Shown: positions 8,508 through 18,800 of the stretch, piece by piece
Layout of the letters: each line of letters opens with the position of its first letter
How positions within the stretch are numbered: position 1 is the stretch's first letter
NCBI GenBank assembly: GCA_951813605.1
Contig: OX638379.1
Coordinates: 5,902,062 to 5,966,061 of the forward strand
Direction of reading: 5' to 3'
Length of the DNA stretch: 64,000 bases
From: an uncultured Bryobacterales bacterium
GTDB lineage: Bacteria > Acidobacteriota > Terriglobia > Bryobacterales > UBA6623
Program-made: the position numbers and the translations under genes
The notes under the pieces: model-generated
Told to the model about the DNA's origin: nothing
The model's input: only the letters and a program-made list of their open reading frames with translations
Database searches by the model: none

Positions 8508-10141
8508 TGGCCACCCAGGACTACGATCTCGTAGTGATCGGAAGCGGTGCAGCCGGCGGAATGGCCGCATGGAACCTAACACGCAAGGGCGCAAAGGTGC
8601 TGATGCTGGAGGCGGGCGAAAAATACGAGCGCTCGCACTTCTGGTCTCATGTCAAGCCGTGGGAGGCTCGAGAGCGCCGTCGGCGCGGCGAGCGAAGCCC
8701 TGCATTCGAGTCGCTGCCTCTTCGGGAGAGCCCTTACGAAACACCGGCTGGGCAGAGCTTTCTGCTTCGCCGAGTCTGGGGAGTAGGCGGCAAGACTAAT
8801 ATTTGGGGGCGAGTATCCCTTCGTTACGGCGACTTGAACTTCACCGAGCCCGCAATCGACGGCTGGGAGATTCCTTGGCCGGTACGCTACCGCGACATTG
8901 CCCCCTATTACGACAACGTCGAACGGCTGATCGGAGTGTGCGGCGGAGACGACGACTCCAAGTTCCTGCCCGGGTCCCGGCACCACCTCCCGCCTCCCAA
9001 CTTACGCTGCGGAGAGGTGCTCCTGCGCAAGGGGGCTGCAAGAGCCGGTTACAAAGTGGTGCGGGGCCGTCGCGCAGTACTAACCCAAGATCACAACGGG
9101 CGCGCCAAGTGCCACTACTGCGGAGCGTGCGGCAGGGGCTGTGACATCGGCGCATTCTTCAACTCCCCGGACTACCTCCTCGCGGACGCTTTCGCCACAG
9201 GTAACCTGACACTGCGCGAGAACGCGATTGTCTCGCACATTCTCACCGGTGACGACGGGAAGGCCAACGGAGTCCGCTACTTCGAGCGGCTGACAGGGGA
9301 GGAGCGAACGGAGCCGGCCAAGCGGGTCGTGGTGGCGGCCTCAACGGTTGACTCTACGCGGATCCTGCTCAACTCCAAATCATCTGCCCACCCGAACGGG
9401 ATCGGCAACGGCTCAGACGTGATCGGTCGATACCTCTGCGAGCAGTTCCGCTTCCACGTCTTCGCCTTCGCGCCTCAACTCTACGGGCGTCCATCAACGA
9501 ACGACGACGGCATATCCGGCGGCCATATCTACATCCCTCGCTTCGAGAGTCCCGAAGAGAAGCGGGGCTACCTGCGCGGCTTCGGCATCCAGCTGTGGGG
9601 GATCGGATGCGGCAGCAACGCCCAGTTCGCGGAGCGGCTCCCGGGATTCGGATTGGAATTGAAGAAGGAAGTGCGCAAGCGCTACCCTGCGCTCATTCAG
9701 ATGCATCCCTACGGCGAGGTGCTTCCCTACCGGGACAACCGGATCACGGTCGACGGGACGCATCACGACCGGTTCGGCGTGCCGACTATCCGCATCGAAT
9801 ACAAGCTTGGCGAGAACGAGCGCAAGATGATCCCGCGTATGTACGACGTGGTCGAAGAGATGCTGCATTCAATGAAGGCCGAACCACTTCCGTACAAGCG
9901 GGGGGAATTGGACGAGCTGGGGTCGGCGATCCACGAGCACGGTACCTGCAGGATGGGCGACGATCCCAAGAAATCAGCGTTGAATGGCTACATGCAGATG
10001 CACGAGGTGCCGAACGTGTTCGTTGTCGATGGCAGTGGGTTCCCGACCCCCACCGAGAAGAACCCAACGCTTTCCATCCTTGCGTTCGCTTGGCGTGCAA
10101 CCGACCACATGGCGGAGCAAATGCGTCTAGGGAACGTCTAG
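8507..10141 (+). CDS. GMC-family FAD-dependent oxidoreductase (sugar/alcohol dehydrogenase large subunit)
   Basis: 544 aa. The N-terminal dinucleotide fold VVIGSGAAGGMAAWNL binds FAD, and the GVGGKTNIWGRVSLR segment is typical of this branch. A cysteine group (CHYCGACGRGCD, about residues 203-215) resembles the Fe-S-like cysteines of gluconate/glucoside dehydrogenase large subunits. The C-terminus has the GMC signature IHEHGTCRMGDDP and the closing VVDGSGFPTPTEKNPTLSILAFAWR. With its small subunit it probably oxidises a sugar, glycoside or polyol in the periplasm. Given ThuA and DUF1080 proteins elsewhere in the window, a glucoside 3-dehydrogenase activity is plausible but inferred. Confidence 0.92.
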   Translation: MATQDYDLVVIGSGAAGGMAAWNLTRKGAKVLMLEAGEKYERSHFWSHVKPWEARERRRRGERSPAFESLPLRESPYETPAGQSFLLRRVWGVGGKTNIWGRVSLRYGDLNFTEPAIDGWEIPWPVRYRDIAPYYDNVERLIGVCGGDDDSKFLPGSRHHLPPPNLRCGEVLLRKGAARAGYKVVRGRRAVLTQDHNGRAKCHYCGACGRGCDIGAFFNSPDYLLADAFATGNLTLRENAIVSHILTGDDGKANGVRYFERLTGEERTEPAKRVVVAASTVDSTRILLNSKSSAHPNGIGNGSDVIGRYLCEQFRFHVFAFAPQLYGRPSTNDDGISGGHIYIPRFESPEEKRGYLRGFGIQLWGIGCGSNAQFAERLPGFGLELKKEVRKRYPALIQMHPYGEVLPYRDNRITVDGTHHDRFGVPTIRIEYKLGENERKMIPRMYDVVEEMLHSMKAEPLPYKRGELDELGSAIHEHGTCRMGDDPKKSALNGYMQMHEVPNVFVVDGSGFPTPTEKNPTLSILAFAWRATDHMAEQMRLGNV

Positions 10142-10271
10142 CACAGCTTGTATCATTCGCGCGCACAAGAGAGAGGAAGTGATGGCGGCCGGCTGCGTCT
10201 GCCCTTGAGAGTCGCAGCTCAATTCACACCTTGCATCCGTGTCGGGGGGGGCAAGTAACGACGGTACAGCG

Positions 10272-11144
10272 CTATTCAACCCCAAACGCGTAAATCCGCG
10301 AGGAAATGCTAGCGGGTCCAAGCGAAGGAGTTCGAAAAACGGGCCTGAAAAAGGCGTACTCGCCTGCTTCCAGATCGTCGACCGGTCTTACTCGGTAGAC
10401 TCCCGCGGCCAATTCCTCGTGACTCGTGTCCTTGATCTCGTCTGGCGGCGTGCCAGTCTGATTTCCTTGCCAGACATTCATCTTGCCCAAGAGGATTGTC
10501 CTCTGATCCTTCTTTGGATTGGTTCTGACAGTGACCAGCAAGATATCGCTCGGGTCAATCACGTCTCTGATCCCCGGAGCTACAAACCCTCCCTCTGCCT
10601 TCTCGAGGCAAAACAAGAAAACCGGCGATGCCGTTGATATGCGCGCCGGTGACGCCGCGCCAACAACGATCCCGACGGTCTTCGAAGACATAATTCCATA
10701 AGTGAGACCTAACTTCAAAAGGCCGCCGGTCTTCCCTTGCGCGAACGAAGCCAATTCGAGTTCGGCTAACGTGTCTTCCTGCTCCAAGAAGATTCCCGGA
10801 GTCTTGCAAGGACTCCCTTCGAAACTACTGCTGGAACTCGCGCTCGCCTCGGTTACACCTGCTGAAGCGGGAGGCTCCGAAGGAGAAAGACCGAACTTGG
10901 CCTTGGCCATCGCTTCGATCACAGATTTGTCCACGCCGGCCGAGGCTAACGCGATGAGCCCATCGACGGAAGTGTCGAAATCGGGCTCCGAGACGGCGAT
11001 CTTGGCTGTGATCGCTCCGGCGGGAACGCCCGCTGCAGTCAGTTTCTTGATGTCCTCGTTTGTCAAGACCTCTGGCTGGGTCTGAGAATACGCGAGGCAA
11101 CCTGCAATGGCGAAGACGACCAAGACTGATGGAATACGGAACAT
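10272..11144 (-). CDS. Secreted or lipid-anchored hypothetical protein
   Basis: 290 aa. The N-terminal signal (MFRIPSVLVVFAIAGCLAYS) has a possible lipobox (IAGC). An N-terminal repeat-like helical module follows (LTNEDIKKLTAAGVPAGAITAKI, then LIALASAGVDKSVIEAMAKA), a 'ND-[IV]-hxx-hxxxGhxxxhIhxxI' pattern seen in many acidobacterial envelope proteins. A Ser-rich linker (ASASSSSSFEGS) leads to a beta-rich C-terminal domain with no family I recognise. Start ATG 11144 is supported by an AGAAGGG Shine-Dalgarno. The gene converges with the GMC dehydrogenase. Function unknown. Confidence 0.8.
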   Translation of the reverse strand: MFRIPSVLVVFAIAGCLAYSQTQPEVLTNEDIKKLTAAGVPAGAITAKIAVSEPDFDTSVDGLIALASAGVDKSVIEAMAKAKFGLSPSEPPASAGVTEASASSSSSFEGSPCKTPGIFLEQEDTLAELELASFAQGKTGGLLKLGLTYGIMSSKTVGIVVGAASPARISTASPVFLFCLEKAEGGFVAPGIRDVIDPSDILLVTVRTNPKKDQRTILLGKMNVWQGNQTGTPPDEIKDTSHEELAAGVYRVRPVDDLEAGEYAFFRPVFRTPSLGPASISSRIYAFGVE

Positions 11145-11322
11145 ACTGAACTGCCCTTCTGGATTAGTTGGTATCCGGAGACGGGGGAATTCTAGCAGAG
11201 ACGGTGTCGGGAGATTCTGGGACGTTTGCGGTGGGGATTCGATCCTGTGCCCACTTGAGAATCTCAGAAGTGATTGCCTATGGACGCTCTGCCGGCCGCT
11301 GAGGCCAATTCACACCCAGACC

Positions 11323-12978
11323 TCAGTCCATTGCCAATTGGAGTGCCGTGTAGGAACGCGCGGGAAGTTTAACCGTCATCGTGTCCGAGGCAGCGGGTGC
11401 TTCGAATCGCCGCCCCGCGACATTGTTGGGATTCTCGAACGTGTTCGCTGCCGTGAGATCCGAGCCGGTGATTGTCTCGGCCTGCAAGACTCTGGAAGGC
11501 GTCAGGTCCTCGAACCTAATCTCGACTTCTCGTTCATTCTCTAGATCGCGGTTGAGGAGCAGCAAGCTGCAATTGCCATTCGTCGGGTCCAACGTGGCCG
11601 AGACATCGAGGTAGGGAGCCGTTTCCGGTCGAGTCGCGGGGCCGTTGACATACTCGGCGTTGTACCTCCGGTCGACCGGATAGGTCTCGGACTGGACAAG
11701 CAAGTCGAGGACGTTGCCTTTCGCGTATTTGATTCCCCAAGCGTACGGGTAATAGATCGTCTGGCGCAGCACGCCTTCCTTGTTTGTGACCAATGCCGCT
11801 ATCACGTTGACGATCTGCGCAAGGCATCCGATCCGCACTCGCTCCGCCTGCCGCAACAGCGTGTTCACCATTCCGCCCACAAGGAGCGCGTCCTCGAGGT
11901 TGTAGACCTCCTCCAGAAGGGGCGGCGCGAACTTGCCGCGCCCGTCGGTGTGATCCCCGGCGCGCGCACGGTACCACACGTTCCATTCGTCGAACGACAG
12001 CCACAATCTCTTCGGCGACTTCAACAGCCCGCGAACGTAGTCACACACGGCGATCGTCTCTTGGATCTGGAAGTCCATGTCGAGATTCAAGGCAAGGAAA
12101 CGAGCCGAGTCGCCGCCAGTCTCTTCCGGCGTGTTTCCGTAGTAGCGATGCAGGGAGAGGCCATCGACCTCGGGATAGCACTCCTCGAGCGTCTCTCGGT
12201 CCCAAACCAAGTAGGTCGGCATGAAAGGGGCGCTCGACCCGCAAGCAATCAGTTCCGTCGACGGTGCGATCGACCGTATCTGGCGCGCCGCGTCCCGGGC
12301 CTTGCGGCCGTACTCCCGCGCGGGCATGTGGCCGATCTGCCACCACCCGTCCATCTCGTTGCCTAGGCACCAGGTCTTGACATTGTGCGGACGCTCGTAC
12401 CCGTGTTCCCGCCGGAGGTCGCTCCATCGCGTTCCTCTCTCGACATTGCAATACTCGACGAGAGCCGCTGAGCTTTCCGGGGTTCCTGTGCCTAGATTCG
12501 TGGCTAGCAGCGGCTCGGTGCCGATCAGCTTGCACCAATCGATGAATTCGTTGGTCCCGAACTGGTTGGTCTCAATCGAGTTCCACGCGCGCTCCAGCAC
12601 TGCAGGCCGGTCCTTCTTCGGACCGACACCGTCGAGCCAGTCGTAGCCCGAAACGAAGTTGCCGCCCGGGTACCGCATGATCGGACACTCCAGTTCCTGC
12701 ATCTCGCGGACGACATCGCTTCGGAACCCATCGCTATCGGAGAGAGGGGAGTCCGGCTCGTAGACGCCTCCGTAGATGGCGCGGCCGAGGTGCTCGAGGA
12801 ACGCCCCCATCAAGCGAGGGTCCATGGCAGCTCGCGTCCGAGCCGAGTTGACGAAAACCTTCTCCGACCCTCTGGTCGATTGCGCATAGCCGAGGCTCCT
12901 GAGCCAGGCCCCGGAAGCGAGGGCTGGAGTGGTGGCCACTAGGGCCTTCATGAAATCACGTCGATTTGGATCAGTCAT
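11323..12978 (-). CDS. Alpha-L-arabinofuranosidase, GH51, Tat-exported
   Basis: About 551 aa from ATG 12978. The N-terminus (PNRRDFMKALVATTPALASG) is a Tat signal. The GH51 catalytic acid/base sits in LGNEMDGWW (near residue 210) and the nucleophile in LSFDEWNVWY (near residue 331). Other matches are MGAFLEHLGRAIYGGVYEP, MRYPGGNFVSGYDW and the C-terminal beta-domain ending MTVKLPARSYTALQLAMD. GH51 enzymes release terminal arabinofuranose from arabinoxylan and arabinan. The frame stays open upstream to 13185, but the first 69 codons lack signal-peptide character, so the internal ATG is preferred. The gene is divergent from the deacetylase gene at 13258. Confidence 0.93.
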   Translation of the reverse strand: MTDPNRRDFMKALVATTPALASGAWLRSLGYAQSTRGSEKVFVNSARTRAAMDPRLMGAFLEHLGRAIYGGVYEPDSPLSDSDGFRSDVVREMQELECPIMRYPGGNFVSGYDWLDGVGPKKDRPAVLERAWNSIETNQFGTNEFIDWCKLIGTEPLLATNLGTGTPESSAALVEYCNVERGTRWSDLRREHGYERPHNVKTWCLGNEMDGWWQIGHMPAREYGRKARDAARQIRSIAPSTELIACGSSAPFMPTYLVWDRETLEECYPEVDGLSLHRYYGNTPEETGGDSARFLALNLDMDFQIQETIAVCDYVRGLLKSPKRLWLSFDEWNVWYRARAGDHTDGRGKFAPPLLEEVYNLEDALLVGGMVNTLLRQAERVRIGCLAQIVNVIAALVTNKEGVLRQTIYYPYAWGIKYAKGNVLDLLVQSETYPVDRRYNAEYVNGPATRPETAPYLDVSATLDPTNGNCSLLLLNRDLENEREVEIRFEDLTPSRVLQAETITGSDLTAANTFENPNNVAGRRFEAPAASDTMTVKLPARSYTALQLAMD

Positions 12979-13257
12979 ACTGCGTCTCATTGGCTCGATG
13001 GATTGTCGGCGGACCCATGGGAATTGTTGCCCGTCGCATGTGGCCAGCCAAGATTCGCGCCCCGAATGGACTGAGCCAAAGCAATCGGGCGTCTCGCGCG
13101 AATCCGAGGCCCATCCGGCGCTACTCCACGATAGAGTCGCAAACTCTGGGCCCGTCCGGCAACCAACGGTATTCTCGCGAATCACGTCACCCGTCGCGAT
13201 TCCGCATTCCTTCGCCCTCTTCGCGGGCTTTGCAGGGAGATAGAATACGGAGCACTT

Positions 13258-14112
13258 ATGAAGTGCAAGTTCGCCTTAGCGATCATGGCGATTTCAGCCA
13301 CCGTTCTTGCGTGCAACGCCCCTACAGGAACCGGCCTGGCACGGATTCCCGATGGCTTGGTGGTCCTGACGTTCGACGACGGCAACAAGTCAGATATCGG
13401 GTTTGTAGCTCCGACGCTGCAAAGGTATGGCTTTGGAGCGTCCTTTTACATAACTGAAGGCCTCGGTTACGAAGCCGACGTCAACAAGGAGCGGTACGTT
13501 TCGTGGGAGGACGTCAGGAGCCTCCACGAAGCCGGATTCGAGGTGGGAAACCATACCGGGTCGCACCCCGACATGACCAAGCTCTCCAAGGACGAGATTC
13601 GCGCGAATCTCGAACAGATCGAGCAGCGCTGCGAGCAGTACGGCATTCCTTTGCCGACAACTTTCGTGTTCCCCGGTTGGCGGCACAGCTTGCCTGTGGT
13701 GCAGGTCCTGGCAGACAAGGGGTACGTGTTCGCGCGTCGGGGCGTGAGTCCCGAACATCCCGATGGCGGACGGGGAGCGCGCGGCCGTCCGTATGACCCG
13801 AGCGCCGATCACCCGTTGCTCATCCCTACAACCGGATACGCGGGTCCGGAGTGGGGTTTCGAAGACCTAGTCTGGGCTGTGGATCAAGCCCGCGATGGCC
13901 GCATCGCGGTGCTGACATTCCACGGCGTGCCGGCGCTGGAGCACCCTTGGGTCCACACGGAGCAGGCGGATTTCATTCGCTACATGGACTATCTGGTCGA
14001 GCGGGGATGCACCGTGATCGCAATGCACGACCTGGCCCGCTACGTCGATCCGGCCAGAGGACCTCAGGACCCCTACGGGCCGATAAGAGAGAGAACGGCA
14101 GGTCAGCAGTGA
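13258..14112 (+). CDS. Polysaccharide deacetylase (NodB/CE4) lipoprotein
   Basis: 284 aa. The signal peptide ends in a lipobox (ISATVLAC), so the mature protein is probably lipid-anchored. The NodB domain begins with VVLTFDDGNKSD (metal and catalytic Asp pair), has the zinc-binding HTGSHPDM motif (H-x3-H, about residues 97-104), and ends with AVLTFHGVP. Likely substrates are N- or O-acetyl groups on envelope or environmental polysaccharides. A TAGAAT -10-like box at 13241-13246 lies 11 nt before the ATG, and a GGAG Shine-Dalgarno lies between them. It is divergent from the GH51 gene, suggesting shared control. Confidence 0.9.
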   Translation: MKCKFALAIMAISATVLACNAPTGTGLARIPDGLVVLTFDDGNKSDIGFVAPTLQRYGFGASFYITEGLGYEADVNKERYVSWEDVRSLHEAGFEVGNHTGSHPDMTKLSKDEIRANLEQIEQRCEQYGIPLPTTFVFPGWRHSLPVVQVLADKGYVFARRGVSPEHPDGGRGARGRPYDPSADHPLLIPTTGYAGPEWGFEDLVWAVDQARDGRIAVLTFHGVPALEHPWVHTEQADFIRYMDYLVERGCTVIAMHDLARYVDPARGPQDPYGPIRERTAGQQ

Positions 14113-14287
14113 GGATTCGGCGAGCGCTTGAGGTTGGACGGGGACAGTACGGCCGTATGCGTTGGCTTCGACCCGCGGATCTCGGGCTTGTCCGGTGCGC
14201 CTGTGTACGTTGCGAGGGGTTTCGCCTTGGGCTATCCTAGGCTTGCCGGGACACGCAAATTAGAAACCCTGGCTTGGAGACACAGGA

Positions 14288-15850
14288 GTGCTCGCAACGC
14301 CAGACCGCTTTGGCCGCCAATTCATCGCTCTGTTCTGCTTGGTTGCTGTATTCACTCTCTCTGCGCTGCCGGCATCGAATCCGGCAGGCCATCTCCGGCG
14401 TTCAATCAAGCTGATGCAGGAAGGCAAGCTCGCTTCCGCCGAGGCCGAGGCAAAGCTAGCCCTAGAGGATCCCGCCAGCCAACCTGTAGCCTTGGCCCTG
14501 CTGGGGTCGATCCGACTGCAACAGAAGCAGTACGCGGAAGGCGCGGATTTTCTGGAGCGCGCGATCAAGGCTAACCCCGGTCTCGTTGGAGCCCGTCTCA
14601 ACCTCGCCCAAGCGTACGCCTCTCTGGGCAACGGCGATCTCGCGGCAACCTCGTATCGCGAGGTCCTCACCCGAGCACCGGATAACGCAAACGCCTTGCT
14701 CGGACTTGTACGAATAGAGGCCGAAAAAGGTAACCACCGCGAAGCTCTCGATCTGGCCCGCCCAGTCGAACGGCAGTTGCGTGCTTCGCCCGATGGACTG
14801 CTGCTCCTTGCTTCCTGCTATACCGGCATAGGGAAACTGGCCGTGGCGAGAACCCTTGTCGCCGACTGGGGCGGGCTAAGCGGAGTGCCGCGGCCGTGGA
14901 CCATCAAATTCGCCTTAGCCCTTTCCAAGGGCGGACTGAACCTGGAGGCAATTCGGCTCCTGGAGGGCTTGAAACGCGAAGGCCTCGCTTCTTTTGATGT
15001 CGCGTTCAATCTAGGCGGGTTCTACTTGCTGGACAACGACCTCGTGAGGGCTTCGGAGAACTACGAACTCGCGGTGCGATTCGACGACCAATCGGTTCCT
15101 GCGCTCAAGCAAGTCGCGACAATCGCAGAGGAGAGAGGAGAACTTGAGAAAGCGCTGTCTTTCTTGATTCGCGCGAAGCTGGAGGCTCCAAGCGATCCTG
15201 AGGTGCTCTTCTCGTTTGGGACAGTCGCCCTGCGCCTAGAACTCATCGCAGACGCCACAAAGGCTCTTGAAAGGGCGTTGGAATTGAGGCCGGACCACAC
15301 ATCGACACGTTACTGGCTGGGTACCGCTCTCGGCGCCGCCCGGCAGTACGACGCGTCCCTGGCCCTCTACCAAGGCATACTCGACGAAAATCCGAATGAC
15401 TCGCAGATGCAGTACGCAGTCGGCTCGGTCTACTACCTCAAGGTTGCGTTTGAAGATGCGATTCGACACTTGACCGAGAGCTTCCGGCTCGATCCGGAAC
15501 AGTTGCTGTCCCCCTACTATTTGGCGATGATCGCCCAGAAACAGGGTCGAAACGAGGAGGCGACCCGCATGTTTGAAGGGATCCTCAAGAGCCATCCGGA
15601 CCATGCCCTCTCCTATGAGGGGCTTGCAATTTCCCAATTCAGACTGAGGCAGTACGAGGAAGCTCGGAGCAATTTTCAGAGAGCCATCAGCTTGAATCCG
15701 CGGTCGGCCCGCGCCAACTACCAGCTTGGACAGCTCCTCGTGCGAATGGGACTCCGCGACGAGGCCCGCAAGCAACTGTCAATCGCCAAGGACCTCCGCG
15801 AGGAAGAAGAGAAGACGCAGCTCGTGAAGACGCTGCTCAATCCGCATTAG
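14288..15850 (+). CDS. TPR-repeat protein, exported
   Basis: 520 aa. GTG 14288 is the only start codon between the in-frame stop at 14261 and the signal peptide (FIALFCLVAVFTLSALPAS). A GGAGA Shine-Dalgarno lies 7 nt upstream. The rest is tandem tetratricopeptide repeats (for example LVGARLNLAQAYASLGNGDLA and ARANYQLGQLLVRMGLRDEA), roughly a dozen. TPR arrays are protein-protein interaction scaffolds. It lies 23 nt upstream of the giant TPR gene and is very probably co-transcribed with it. The partner is unknown. Confidence 0.9.
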   Translation: MLATPDRFGRQFIALFCLVAVFTLSALPASNPAGHLRRSIKLMQEGKLASAEAEAKLALEDPASQPVALALLGSIRLQQKQYAEGADFLERAIKANPGLVGARLNLAQAYASLGNGDLAATSYREVLTRAPDNANALLGLVRIEAEKGNHREALDLARPVERQLRASPDGLLLLASCYTGIGKLAVARTLVADWGGLSGVPRPWTIKFALALSKGGLNLEAIRLLEGLKREGLASFDVAFNLGGFYLLDNDLVRASENYELAVRFDDQSVPALKQVATIAEERGELEKALSFLIRAKLEAPSDPEVLFSFGTVALRLELIADATKALERALELRPDHTSTRYWLGTALGAARQYDASLALYQGILDENPNDSQMQYAVGSVYYLKVAFEDAIRHLTESFRLDPEQLLSPYYLAMIAQKQGRNEEATRMFEGILKSHPDHALSYEGLAISQFRLRQYEEARSNFQRAISLNPRSARANYQLGQLLVRMGLRDEARKQLSIAKDLREEEEKTQLVKTLLNPH

Positions 15851-15873
15851 CCTGCGGGCCCGCGGAAGCAACC

Positions 15874-18800
15874 ATGAAGCGCCGCTCAGCGACCAATCCG
15901 AACAGCCCGCCCGCCGCTGGGGCTCGGGTCTTGGGATCGATACTCCGGTGGATCGGCATCCTGTGCCTAGGTCTATGGGCAGCTGTGGCGTCAAGCGCGC
16001 CCCAGAACCGGGCGGCCGACCACTACGAACGAGGCGTGAGGCTGCTCGAGCAGGAACTGTGGGATCCGGCGATTCGCGAGTTCCAGGAAGTTCTCAAGCT
16101 GGACCCGGCACAAGTCGAGACCCTAATTGCCTTGGGAATTGCGCTTAGCAGCAAGAACGAGTTGGAACAGGCACTTGCATCCTTTCGCAAGGCCGTGGAT
16201 CTGAGACCCGAATCTGCAGAAGCCCACTTCAATTTGGGGTTGGCCTTGCGGAACACGGGGCAGCTCGACGACGCGATCTCGGCACTTGAGCAAGCACTCC
16301 GGCACGATCCCACGCTGCAGCGCGCCCGCTTCGAACTCGGACTTCTATTGCAGCAAACAGGGTTGTGGGAGCGATCCATCGAGCATTTCCAAGCGATCCT
16401 GGAGCAGAATCCGGAATCAGCAGAAGCGCATCACTGGCTCGGCGTCGCCTTTCAGGAACGAAGGGATTTCGAGGAAGCGATCTCTCGATTCCAACGTGCG
16501 ATCGAAATCAATCCGGAACTAGCGAGGGCCCACAACAGCCTGGGAACGCTGCTCGCCGAGACAGGAGAGATCGAGGAATCGGTGGCTGCGTTTCGAACCG
16601 CTGTACAGCTGCGTCCCGAGGACTCTGAGCTTCGCATGAACCTCGGGGTGGCCCTGAGAACCGTCGGCGAAAGCGAGGGGGCCGTCGAGCAATTCCGGCA
16701 AGTGCTCGCTGCGAGCGAAGGCAACTCAGGGGAGAATGGGCGGCGGCGCACTTCGCCGGCCGAGATTTACCACCAGCTGGCCCAAGCGCTGCAAGTCTAC
16801 GACCCCGACGGCGCGGTGGCTGCGTACGAGAAGGCACTAAGCCACAATCCAGAGAAACTCGAGTCCTACTACGGACTAGGCCAGACTCTCAAGCGGAAGG
16901 CCGCGCGTTCCCGTCGCAGGCAAGGCCTTCAATCAGTAGAAACAGACAAAGCCGCCGAGCATGTCGAGTCAGCACGGGCCGCGATGGGCCGGGGCGATGT
17001 CGAGACGGCCCTAAGGCAGCTGAGGATGGCCGTCTTGGCCGCTCCGTCTTTCGCTCGGGCCCATGACATGCTCGGGTTCTTGGTTGGGCAGCAAGGGGAC
17101 CTTGACGAGTCGGTGCGATATCTGCGCAAGGCCGTCGAACTGGACCCTCGCTCCGCCGAATCCCGGTATCACCTAGGCTTAGCGCTGTGGTACCGCGGCG
17201 AGCGTCCATCGGCGACGGCCGAACTCGAAGAGGCCTTGCGGCTAGATCCCGCCCTAGCCGAGGCCTGCGGGTTCCTTGGCATGGCCTACCGGGAGCAGGG
17301 GCACCACAATGATGCTAGGCGCCACCTGCAGCGTGCAATTGCTCTCAATCGCGAACTGCCAGCACCATACGTCGACCTAGGCGTAGTCCTTCTGAAAGAG
17401 AGACGGGGAGACTGGGCCTTGGGCCAGTTCGAAGCCGCCCTCAACCTTCCCCACAAGAGCGGGCCGATACCGGGTCTCGACGTAGCGATCAAGGCGTTGC
17501 GCGCCGAGCTAGCGTCTTCGCCCGATCACGCTGTGGCTCGAAACGTTCTGGGCAGGTTGCTCGGCAGGTCCGGCGCCGGCCCTCAGCAAGTCATCGCAGC
17601 TTTTCGCGAAGCGATTCGTCTGGCCCCCGAATACGCGGAAGCGCACAACAACCTGGGGCTCGTGTTGACTCAAACGGATCAGACCGACGAGGCCATCGCA
17701 GCGTTCCGCGAAGCCATCCGGCTACAGCCGGACTACGCGGACGCTATAGCAAACCTAGGGGGAGTGTTGGTCGTGGTTGACGCTGACGAGGCGATCGCGG
17801 AACTGAAGCGAGCGTTGGCACTGGACCCCGGCCACGTAAACGCTCATTACAACCTCAGCCGTGCGTACAACCAGAAATCAGAGCGCGAGAAGGAAATTGA
17901 TCACTTGGAGGAGATTCTGAGTGCCGACCCCAGCTTTGCGAAGGCGCACTTGTCCCTAGGCAAGGCGCTCGTTGCAGAACGGCGAATCGACGACGCTGTC
18001 GTCCACCTCGAACGAGCCATACAGCTTGATCCCACCCTCGGGGAGGCCCGCTATCAGCTAGGCCTCGCGCTGGTCCGGGCGGGCCGACGCGAAGAGGCCC
18101 AGCGCGAGCTCGAAGCCAGCCGTCCTCTGATTTCAGAGCGGCAGCAGATCGAGACGGCGACTTTCTTCATGAGAGAGGCTCAGGAAGCGCTGCGAGCCGG
18201 AGAGGTGAACTCCGCGGTTGACAAGCTTCAGCAGGTCACTCGCCTGGCTCCGAACTATTCCGAGGCCCGCCTGACACTCGGAGAGGCGCTGACCCGTCGA
18301 GGCGATACAGATGAAGCGATCGTGGAGTATCGAAGGGCCGTGGAGCTGAAGCCGGACTCCTACACCGGGTTCCTCGGCTTGGGGCGTGCGCTCCTATCCG
18401 AGGGTGACTCGCTCCAAGCGGCTTCCGCATTTCGCGACGCAATCAGGTTGCGGCCATCCTTTGCGGAAGCACACCGCCTCCTCGGAGAGGCCCTGCTTGC
18501 GTCGGCCAACGAAGAGGAAGCCCTAACGGCTCTTCGCGAAGCTGTCAAGCTCGACCCTCAAGACGCATCTGCCACGAAGCAGATCGCTCGGATAGTTGCC
18601 AGACAACGGGAGGAGCGGCGAGCGGAGTTGCTCTCGACGCTGGTCGAAACGAGGCCTGCGAGGCTTGGAGGAGTGGTGATCCGTCCGACAGATCAAGACG
18701 ATCCCGCCGACATCCGCGCCTTCGAGGCCCAGATCCGAGAGGGCAACTTTTCTCAAGTCGAACCTCAGCTTCGTCGGTACATTCGAGGCAACCCCGAATC